A stretch of 5,192 nt of DNA, from NCBI GenBank assembly GCA_013696785.1, contig JACCXW010000055.1, positions 1 through 5,192 on the forward strand, read 5' to 3'. Position numbers and translations under genes: made by a program. Source of the DNA: Geodermatophilaceae bacterium. GTDB taxonomy: Bacteria > Actinomycetota > Actinomycetes > Mycobacteriales > Geodermatophilaceae. The notes beneath the pieces are model-generated. The model saw only the letters and a program-made list of their open reading frames with translations. It was not told the origin of the DNA and made no database searches. How positions within the stretch are numbered: the first letter of the stretch is position 1; each line of letters starts with the position of its first letter. Positions 1 to 5,192 of this stretch are shown piece by piece.

Positions 1-567
1 CAGCGCCCGCCCGCAGCCGACCGTCCCGCTGCTGTCGTGACGAGCGCGGCGCGCGAGCCGTCCGTGCTCGGCGGAGCCCTTGGCCCGAGCACCGACGTGG
101 CGACGACCGATCCGGCCCCCAGCGACGTACTACCGGCCGGTTTCCGGCTGCACGTGGACGGGACCGGGTTCGCCATCGCGATCCCCGAGGACTGGACCGT
201 GTCCAAGGACGGCTCGATCACAGACTTCCTGGAACCGGACGGGGATCGGTTCCTGCGGATCGACCAGACGCAGACGCCGCTGTCCGATCCCGTCGCCGAC
301 TGGGAGAGCCAGGAGACCGACGTCTCGACGCGGCTCGGGGGCTACTCCCGCATCAGGATCGAACCGGTGAGCTACCGCGACTACAACGCGGCCGACTGGG
401 AGTTCACCTGGCAGGCAGACCGTGGTGCGGTGCATGTCCTCAACCGCAACACCATTACCGGGCCGGACCGCGCCTACGCCCTCTACTGGTCCACCCCGGA
501 GGGACAGTGGGAGGACAGCTTGGACCTCTTCGAGACGTTCGTGGGGACATTCCGCCCCGCCGCTTGA
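1..567 (+). CDS. C-terminal part of a probable membrane Ser/Thr kinase, truncated by the left edge
   Basis: The frame is open from base 1 to the TGA at 565-567, giving 188 codons with no stop upstream, so the gene very likely begins outside the window. The first ~45 residues are Ala/Pro/Ser/Thr-rich and look like an extracytoplasmic linker. From about residue 45 to the end lies a compact domain (motifs GFRLH, IPEDW, RIDQTQ, DPVADWE, YRDY, DWEFTW, HVLNRN, YALYWSTPE). Hand alignment to the C-terminal ~145 residues of the kinase at 612-2348 gives roughly 99 of 144 identical positions. By analogy the missing part should carry a kinase domain and a transmembrane helix; neither is visible here. A GTG at 37 could start a 176-residue protein, but that protein would have no signal peptide or anchor for what looks like an outer domain, so I regard it as internal. 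The kinase identity is inferred only from the neighbour; it could also be a lipoprotein or other membrane protein with the same domain. Confidence 0.75.
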   Translation, partial: QRPPAADRPAAVVTSAAREPSVLGGALGPSTDVATTDPAPSDVLPAGFRLHVDGTGFAIAIPEDWTVSKDGSITDFLEPDGDRFLRIDQTQTPLSDPVADWESQETDVSTRLGGYSRIRIEPVSYRDYNAADWEFTWQADRGAVHVLNRNTITGPDRAYALYWSTPEGQWEDSLDLFETFVGTFRPAA

Positions 568-611
568 CCGATCGATTGTTCATGCGGCGCAGAACAGGGT
601 AAGACCTCTAA

Positions 612-2348
612 GTGACTGCCGATCGGGGTGAGCGGCGGATCGGGAACCGGTATCGGCTCCTGAAACCGCTCGGTAGCGGAGGAATGGGTGTCGTCTGGGC
701 CGCCACCGACGAGCTGCTCGGCCGGGCCGTCGCGGTCAAGGAGGTCGTCCCCCCGCCTGGACTGACCGCCGAGCAGGCAGAGCTGACCCGGACGCGAAGC
801 CTGCGCGAGGCGCGAGCAGCGGCTCGAATCACCTCACGTTCGGCGGTGAAGGTGTTCGACGTCGTCGAGGAAGACGGCCGACCGTGGATCGTGATGGAGC
901 TGCTCGATGCCCGGTCCCTGTCCGACCTCATCACCGCGAACGGCCCGCTCCCGCCTGCGAAGGTCGCCGAGATCGCCGGGCAGCTGCTGGAGGCGCTGAC
1001 CGCCGCTCATGCCAGCGGTGTGCTTCACCGTGACGTTAAGCCGTCCAACGTCATGATCGAGGACGGTGGCCGGGTCGTCCTGACGGACTTCGGCATCGCG
1101 GCACTGGACGGGGATCCGTCCATCACGACAACCGGGGTGCTCATCGGCTCCGCGGCGTACATCGCGCCCGAGCGAGCTCACGGTGAGCCGGCGAGTCCGG
1201 CCAGCGACCTGTGGTCCCTCGGGTGCACCATGTTTACCGCGCTGGAGGGTCGCCCACCGTTCGACCGGGGTGGCTCGATGGCAACCCTCGGTGCCGTGCT
1301 CACTGAGGATCCGTTACGCGGGGTCTCGGCGGGTCCGCTCTCGCCGGTTCTCGAGGGGCTGCTGCGCAAGGACCCCCGGCACCGCCTGTCCGCCGAGGAC
1401 ACCGACCGGCTGCTCCGGACGGCGGTGACGGCACCGACCACTCCGATGCGGGCAGGGACACCGATGCCTGGGGCGCCGCTGTCCGGCGGTACGACGAGTG
1501 TCCTTCCGGTGCTTCCCGCTGACCGCCCGGTTGCGCCGCCGCCAGCGCCGCGGGTGGTCCCGTCGCGCCCGCCTCCGCGGCCGGCTCCTTCGCGGCCGGC
1601 TGCTGCGCCGCCGGCTGTTTCACGGCCGGCTCCTTCGAGGCCGGAGCCCGTGCCGCCCGTCGGGCGCGCCAGACGTCGCGGGGCAAAGGTTGTGCTGGTT
1701 GCGCTCCTGGCTGCTGTCCTCGCCTTGGGGGCGATCGTCGTCGGCGCCATCCTGTTGAGCAACGGCGACGGAGATCCCGATCAGGCAGCGGGGCCCGGAG
1801 GCCAGCAGTCGGTCAGTTCCTCGACTGCCGCCGCGTCGAGTTCCTCCGATCCGGCGACCGAGACCAGCCGGAGCGAGATCGAGCCGACCACCATCGGAGG
1901 GCTGAGCCTGCCTGATGGATTCCGGCTGCACGAGGACGAAACCGGCTTCTCCATCGCCGTACCGGAGGACTGGGTCGTGACGAAGGACGGTCCCCGGACG
2001 GACTTCACCGAGCCGGGCACCGGCCGGTTTCTGCGCGTCGATCAGACGCAGGATCCGCAGCCGGATCCGGTGGCGGACTGGGAGAACCAGGAGGCCAGTG
2101 TCTCGCAACGGCTGACCGGCTACGAGCGGATTCGGATCGATCCGGTCGTATACCGCGACTACGACTCCGCGGACTGGGAGTTCACCTGGGCCCCGGCTGA
2201 GGGCGAACCGTTGCATGTGCTGAACCGCAACCTGCTCACCGGCCCGGAGCAGGCGTATGCGCTGTACTGGAGCACGCCGGAAAGTGAATGGGAGGACAGC
2301 CTGGAGCTGTTCCAGACCTTCACAAACACGTTCCAACCCGCCGAATAG
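612..2348 (+). CDS. Transmembrane Ser/Thr protein kinase (Hanks type) with extracytoplasmic C-terminal domain
   Basis: Predicted receptor-type kinase that phosphorylates proteins on Ser/Thr in the cytoplasm. An in-frame TAA at 609-611 directly precedes the GTG at 612, and the Gly-rich loop begins at residue 21, so GTG 612 is the only credible start; its ribosome site is weak (AGGG at 596-599). Visible motifs: Gly-rich loop GSGGMGVV (21-28), AVK with ATP-binding Lys43, likely helix-C Glu66, HRDVKPSN (139-146, catalytic Asp141), DFG (159-161), a Thr-rich activation loop with Thr172-174, APE (185-187), helix-F Asp199 and the conserved Arg near 258. All key residues are present, so it should be active. 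Residues ~270-355 are Pro/Arg/Ala-rich with pentapeptide repeats. RRR at 354-356 precedes one transmembrane helix (~359-383), then a Ser/Thr-rich linker (~384-428) and a ~145-residue outer domain (434-578). There are no PASTA repeats, so it is not PknB-like. The outer domain duplicates that of the upstream gene 44 bp away, suggesting tandem duplication and possible co-transcription. Ligand and substrates are unknown. Confidence 0.95.
   Translation: MTADRGERRIGNRYRLLKPLGSGGMGVVWAATDELLGRAVAVKEVVPPPGLTAEQAELTRTRSLREARAAARITSRSAVKVFDVVEEDGRPWIVMELLDARSLSDLITANGPLPPAKVAEIAGQLLEALTAAHASGVLHRDVKPSNVMIEDGGRVVLTDFGIAALDGDPSITTTGVLIGSAAYIAPERAHGEPASPASDLWSLGCTMFTALEGRPPFDRGGSMATLGAVLTEDPLRGVSAGPLSPVLEGLLRKDPRHRLSAEDTDRLLRTAVTAPTTPMRAGTPMPGAPLSGGTTSVLPVLPADRPVAPPPAPRVVPSRPPPRPAPSRPAAAPPAVSRPAPSRPEPVPPVGRARRRGAKVVLVALLAAVLALGAIVVGAILLSNGDGDPDQAAGPGGQQSVSSSTAAASSSSDPATETSRSEIEPTTIGGLSLPDGFRLHEDETGFSIAVPEDWVVTKDGPRTDFTEPGTGRFLRVDQTQDPQPDPVADWENQEASVSQRLTGYERIRIDPVVYRDYDSADWEFTWAPAEGEPLHVLNRNLLTGPEQAYALYWSTPESEWEDSLELFQTFTNTFQPAE
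1578..1652 (+). repeat. 15-bp tandem repeat, about five copies, encoding Pro-rich pentapeptides
   Basis: Five imperfect 15-bp units built around CGGCCGGCTCCTTCG lie in frame in the kinase juxtamembrane segment. They encode RPAPS, RPAAA, PPAVS, RPAPS and RPEPV (residues 323-347). The period is a multiple of three, so copy-number change would keep the frame. The segment is probably an unstructured cytoplasmic spacer between catalytic domain and membrane. Confidence 0.8.
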
Positions 2349-2388
2349 CCCTGACCGGTTCAACGCGCTCGCCGGGACCTGCTGGCTG

Positions 2389-2417
2389 GTTGTTAGCCTC
2401 GCACGAGGGCTAGCGAC
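2389..2417 (+). other. Hairpin-forming inverted repeat in the fbiC leader
   Basis: TAGCC (2394-2398) is matched by GGCTA (2408-2412) around a short GC-rich loop, with TC/GA pairing inside across a one-base bulge. Outside, the stem continues with weaker pairing, including G-U pairs, to about 2389/2417. It lies between the kinase stop and fbiC, ending directly before the probable ribosome site of fbiC. It could be a leader structure, an operator, or a terminator for the kinase gene. There is no U-tract after it, which argues against a classical intrinsic terminator. TAGCCT at 2394-2399 also fits a loose TANNNT -10 element, but I see no convincing -35 partner. Confidence 0.35.
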
Positions 2418-2422
2418 GAGGA
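2418..2422 (+). promoter_or_regulatory. Probable ribosome binding site of fbiC
   Basis: GAGGA lies 11 bases before the ATG at 2434. It is only moderately like the consensus and the spacing is slightly long. It nevertheless supports ATG 2434 over the longer open frame, which reaches back to 2257 inside the kinase gene. Confidence 0.45.
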
Positions 2423-2433
2423 CCGGTGACCCG

Positions 2434-4782
2434 ATGGATGCGTTGCTTTCGCTGCCCCTGGCAGAGCTGACCGAGCGCGCACGCGCTGTGCGCGATGAGG
2501 CGGTTCACGGCACCCGGATCACGTACTCGCCGAAAGTGTTCATCCCGCTGACCAGGCTGTGCCGGGATCGCTGCGGCTACTGCACCTTCGCGACCGCGCC
2601 GGCATACTTGCCCACGCCGTACCTCACTCCTGACGAGGTTCTGTCGATCGCCCATCGTGGCGCCGAGGCGGGCTGTCACGAAGCGCTGTTCACCCTCGGC
2701 GAGCAACCGGAGGACCGGTACGCCCCGGCGCGAACCTGGCTGGCCGAACACGGATACGACTCGACGGTGCACTACCTGAGCGAGATGTGCCGGCTGGTGC
2801 TGACCGAGACCGGGTTACTGCCGCACGCCAACGCGGGGGCGATCAGCCGGGCCGAGCTGGCCCTGCTCCGCCCGGTCGCTCCGAGCCAGGGGATGATGGT
2901 CGAGTCCCTGAACCCCACGTTGGCCGCGCATCGCGGTGCGCCGGACAAGGTCCCGGCCAGGCGGCTGGCCACGTTGGAGGCCGCCGGCGAGCTCGCAATC
3001 CCTTTCACCACAGGCATTCTGGTCGGGATAGGGGAGTCCGCAGCCGATCGACTGGAGGCGCTGCGGGCGATCGCCGACTCACACGGCAGGCACGGCCACG
3101 TGCAGGAAGTCATCGTGCAGAACTTCCTGCCCAAGCCAGGAACCGGGATGAGGCACGTCCCGGCGTGCCCCGAAGCGGACTTCCTGCAGGCGATCGCGCT
3201 GGCCCGCCTGGTGCTCCCGGCCGACGTGCATCTGCAGGCCCCCCCGAACCTGTCGGACGACCTCGGGCCGTTGCTCGACGCGGGCATCGACGACTGGGGT
3301 GGCGTCTCGCCGGTCACCGCCGACCACGTCAACCCCGAACGCCCCTGGCCCGCTCTTGACGTGTTGCGTGCGGCCACCGAGGAGCGCGGGCTGGCGCTGG
3401 CGCCCCGGTTGACGATCTACCCGTCCTTCGTCCTCGAACCCCTCCGGTGGCTCGACGACGGGATGCGGTTCGCCGTACAGGATCGCAGCGACGCCGAGGG
3501 GCTCGGTCGCGACGATCCGGGCGCGGCTTGGCCCGAGCGGCACGCGGCCGCGGCGAATGTGGGAACGGGCGCCGAGGTCGTGCAGATCGGCCGTCGCTCG
3601 ACCGCGTGGTACTCCGGTGCCGGCAGCGTCGACCCCATCGCGCTCGTCCCTGGTACGCCGCGCGCCCGGGGCCCGGTCGCCGAAGTGCTCGACGGCGTAC
3701 GGGCGGGACAGGTCGTCGGCGAGGCCGAGATCGTGACCCTGTTCTCGGCCCGCGGATCGGAGGTGGCCGCCGTGGCCGGTGTCGCCGACGAGCTGCGGGC
3801 TGCCACCAACGGCGACGTCGTGACGTACGTCCGGAACCGCAACATCAACTACACCAACGTCTGCACGTTCAAGTGCACGTTCTGCGGCTTCTCGAAGGGC
3901 CCGTTGTCGCTGAACCTGCGGGGGGCGCCGTACCTGCTGACCTTCGACGACATCGCCGAGCGGGTCCGCGAGGCCTGGGACCTCGGGGCCACCGAGGTGT
4001 GCCTGCAAGGCGGGATCCATCCCAGTTTCGACGGCGACTTCTACGTCGACGTGGCGCGGGCGGTGAAGGAGGCCGCGCCGGACATCCATGTGCACGGCTT
4101 CACCGCGCTGGAGGTCACCGAAGGCGCCCGCCGACTGGGCCAGCCGTTGGAGGCGTACCTGCTGCGGCTGATGGCGGCCGGGCTGCGATCGCTGCCCGGG
4201 ACGGCCGCGGAGATCCTCGACGACCAGATCCGGGCGGTGCTCTGCCCGGACAAGATCACCACGGAGGAGTGGCTCGAGTGCCACCGGGTCGCGCATTCGG
4301 TGGGGCTGCGCTCCAACATCACAATGATGTTCGGGGCGGTGGAGCAACCGGTGCACTGGGCGCGGCACATCCTGCGCACCCGCGAACTGCAGCGGGAGAC
4401 CGGCGGATTCACCGAGTTCGTGGGACTGCCGTTCGTGCACATGGCCGCGCCCATCTATCTCAAGCGCGGTGCCCGCCGCGGCCCGACTTGGCGCGAGGTC
4501 GTCCTGATGCACGCGATTGCCCGGATCGCCTATCACGGCCTGATCGACAACATCCAGGCGTCCTGGGTGAAACTCGGCGCTGCCGGCGTCCGTCAACTGC
4601 TCATGGCCGGCGTCAACGACCTCGGCGGGACACTCATGGATGAGAACATCAGCAGGGCTGCGGGCGCAGCGCACGGACAGGGCCTCGAACACGACGACTT
4701 CGCCGCTATCGTCGAGCCGATCGGCCGGCGGCTCGTCGAGCGAACCACTCTGTACGACGTACTGGAGGGTTCGCGCCGCTGA
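2434..4782 (+). CDS. fbiC: Bifunctional FO synthase FbiC (CofG-CofH fusion)
   Basis: Makes FO (7,8-didemethyl-8-hydroxy-5-deazariboflavin), the chromophore of coenzyme F420, from L-tyrosine and 5-amino-6-ribitylamino-uracil in the cytoplasm. The CofH half joins the substrates and the CofG half closes the deazaflavin ring. Both are radical-SAM [4Fe-4S] enzymes. The N-terminal CofG domain (~30-335) has KVFIPLTRLCRDRCGYCTF-type sequence with Cys43, Cys47 and Cys50 (CX3CX2C), ALFTLGE, PFTTGILVGIGE, IVQNF, and DDWGGVSP followed by DHVNPERPWPALD. A linker (~336-410) resembles the one in mycobacterial FbiC. The CofH domain (~412-782) has RNINYTNVC with Cys477, Cys481 and Cys484 (CX3CX2C), EVCLQGGI, LPGTAAEILDD, GGFTEFVGLPFVH, ASWVKLG and NDLGGTLMDENISR. 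Both clusters are intact. The length, 782 residues, is somewhat below the 856 I recall for M. tuberculosis FbiC, mainly because of a shorter N-terminus. ATG 2434 has a GAGGA ahead of it; the open frame continues to 2257 but there overlaps the kinase gene and reads as shadow sequence. No other F420 genes lie in the window. Confidence 0.96.
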   Translation: MDALLSLPLAELTERARAVRDEAVHGTRITYSPKVFIPLTRLCRDRCGYCTFATAPAYLPTPYLTPDEVLSIAHRGAEAGCHEALFTLGEQPEDRYAPARTWLAEHGYDSTVHYLSEMCRLVLTETGLLPHANAGAISRAELALLRPVAPSQGMMVESLNPTLAAHRGAPDKVPARRLATLEAAGELAIPFTTGILVGIGESAADRLEALRAIADSHGRHGHVQEVIVQNFLPKPGTGMRHVPACPEADFLQAIALARLVLPADVHLQAPPNLSDDLGPLLDAGIDDWGGVSPVTADHVNPERPWPALDVLRAATEERGLALAPRLTIYPSFVLEPLRWLDDGMRFAVQDRSDAEGLGRDDPGAAWPERHAAAANVGTGAEVVQIGRRSTAWYSGAGSVDPIALVPGTPRARGPVAEVLDGVRAGQVVGEAEIVTLFSARGSEVAAVAGVADELRAATNGDVVTYVRNRNINYTNVCTFKCTFCGFSKGPLSLNLRGAPYLLTFDDIAERVREAWDLGATEVCLQGGIHPSFDGDFYVDVARAVKEAAPDIHVHGFTALEVTEGARRLGQPLEAYLLRLMAAGLRSLPGTAAEILDDQIRAVLCPDKITTEEWLECHRVAHSVGLRSNITMMFGAVEQPVHWARHILRTRELQRETGGFTEFVGLPFVHMAAPIYLKRGARRGPTWREVVLMHAIARIAYHGLIDNIQASWVKLGAAGVRQLLMAGVNDLGGTLMDENISRAAGAAHGQGLEHDDFAAIVEPIGRRLVERTTLYDVLEGSRR

Positions 4783-4793
4783 CCGCTCACGTT

Positions 4794-4798
4794 GGAGG
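4794..4798 (+). promoter_or_regulatory. Ribosome binding site of the secreted propeller gene
   Basis: GGAGG sits five bases before the ATG at 4804. It fixes that ATG as the start and rules out the in-frame TTG at 4792, which overlaps the site. The gap from the fbiC stop is only 21 bp, so translation from a shared fbiC transcript is likely. Confidence 0.8.
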
Positions 4799-4803
4799 CT
4801 GGT

Positions 4804-5192
4804 ATGAACCGGATCCGAATGTTGCGGTCGATGACCGCGGCGGTGTCAGTCGCCGTGGTGATGGTCGCCTTCGCTACTCCTGCGGCGGCCGCGCCGGCAC
4901 CTGATCCGTTGTGGGTGGCGACCGATGACGATCCGTTCGGTGGCTACGACACCGCCGAAGCGGTGCTGTCGACCCGGTGACAGGCAATGTCTACGTCAAC
5001 GGCACCGGAAGCCGGGCGAACAACTCCGACGACTTCGCCACGATCGGATACACGGCCTCCGGCAAAAAGTTGTGGAAGCGCGCCTACAGCGGCCGCTTCC
5101 GCGGCGGCCACGACGCCGCCAGCGACATTGCGGTCGACCCGGCGACGGGACACGTATTCGTGACCGGTTCGAGCCAGGGAGCCGACGGCAGC
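4804..5192 (+). pseudogene. Secreted SBBP-type beta-propeller protein, frameshifted and cut by the right edge
   Basis: From ATG 4804 the protein opens with a Sec signal peptide: RIR near the N-terminus, a hydrophobic stretch at ~11-23, and ATPAAAA with likely cleavage around residues 28-30. A propeller blade then starts (LWVAT at 36-40, GGYDTAEAV). The frame ends at TGA 4978-4980 after 58 residues. The rest of the blade continues in another frame from about 4965 (AVDPVTGNVYVNGTGS, then DDFATIGY), runs into a second blade (LWKRAYSG, HDAASDIAVDP, HVFVTGSSQGADGS) and stays open to 5192. A single missing base near 4963-4965 explains everything. AVDPxTGxVxVTG with (D)FATIxY is the pattern of SBBP beta-propeller repeats in exported proteins; the function is unknown. 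The alternatives are a sequencing error in an intact gene, or two genes with a GTG start at 4977. The second is unlikely because the downstream part would begin in mid-blade with no signal peptide. Confidence 0.75.
4909..5192 (+). repeat. Two beta-propeller (SBBP-like) repeats, the second incomplete
   Basis: Unit one starts at TTG TGG (Leu-Trp) 4909 and unit two at the same dipeptide at 5070. The distance is 161 bp, which is 54 codons minus one base and so matches the one-base deletion. Shared landmarks are LW, GG(Y/H)D, AVDPxTG, V(Y/F)V and (N/T)GxxS. More blades are expected beyond the right edge. Confidence 0.75.

Noticed and set aside
564..569. TTGACC resembling a -35 element before the complete kinase gene
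   Set aside because: No acceptable -10 hexamer lies 16-19 bp downstream. I see no promoter or terminator in the 44-bp gap at 568-611.
1620..2363. 247-codon minus-strand frame over the kinase C-terminal half
   Set aside because: Shadow of the kinase coding region with low-complexity, unrecognisable translation. The overlapping kinase frame is supported by its paralogue.
2257..2433. N-terminal extension of fbiC to an upstream ATG at 2257
   Set aside because: It would overlap the kinase by 92 bp, where the kinase frame is conserved with its paralogue. The extra residues do not resemble FbiC, and the ATG at 2434 has a plausible ribosome site.
3447..4643. 398-codon plus-strand frame inside fbiC
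   Set aside because: Shadow frame: an Arg/Gly-rich translation with no domain, while the fbiC frame has all conserved motifs across the same bases.
3079..4692. Long open frame of 537 codons on the minus strand opposite fbiC
   Set aside because: It lies antisense to a clearly recognisable FO synthase. High-GC codon use with G/C third positions makes such antisense frames common, and its translation shows no known motif.
1..5192. CRISPR arrays, tRNA or rRNA genes, insertion sequences, phage or defence genes
   Set aside because: No regular spacer-repeat pattern, cloverleaf-like segment, transposase motif or terminal inverted repeat was found by eye. Coding regions explain nearly all of the window.

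Overview
The window is high-GC DNA with strong G/C bias at third codon positions, GTG/ATG starts, a transmembrane Hanks-type Ser/Thr kinase and a fused CofG-CofH FO synthase. Together these point to an actinomycete. I cannot name the genus from the sequence alone. All genes lie on the + strand and are closely spaced.

Layout: (1) Positions 1-567 hold the 3' end of a gene entering from the left edge. What is visible is a low-complexity linker followed by a domain of about 144 residues ending at TGA. (2) After a 44-bp gap, 612-2348 encodes a complete 578-residue membrane Ser/Thr protein kinase with all catalytic motifs, a Pro-rich juxtamembrane region, one transmembrane helix and an outer C-terminal domain. 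That outer domain is about two-thirds identical to the domain at the left edge, so the two genes look like a tandem duplication of receptor kinases. (3) An 85-bp gap containing a hairpin-forming inverted repeat precedes fbiC (2434-4782). This is a 782-residue bifunctional FO synthase with two radical-SAM CX3CX2C clusters, making the deazaflavin chromophore of cofactor F420. (4) At 4804, 21 bp after fbiC, a secreted beta-propeller (SBBP-repeat type) protein begins behind a strong GGAGG site. Its reading frame is broken by one missing base near 4963-4965. Without it the frame stops at 4978-4980; the remainder of the propeller continues in another frame to the right edge.

Functionally, the kinase pair is a putative envelope-sensing signalling module, fbiC is cofactor metabolism, and the last gene is an exported protein of unknown role. 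Apart from co-orientation and short gaps, nothing in the sequence ties these jobs together. I do not see a wholly new system. The best leads are the shared uncharacterised sensor domain, the frameshift, and the hairpin in front of fbiC.
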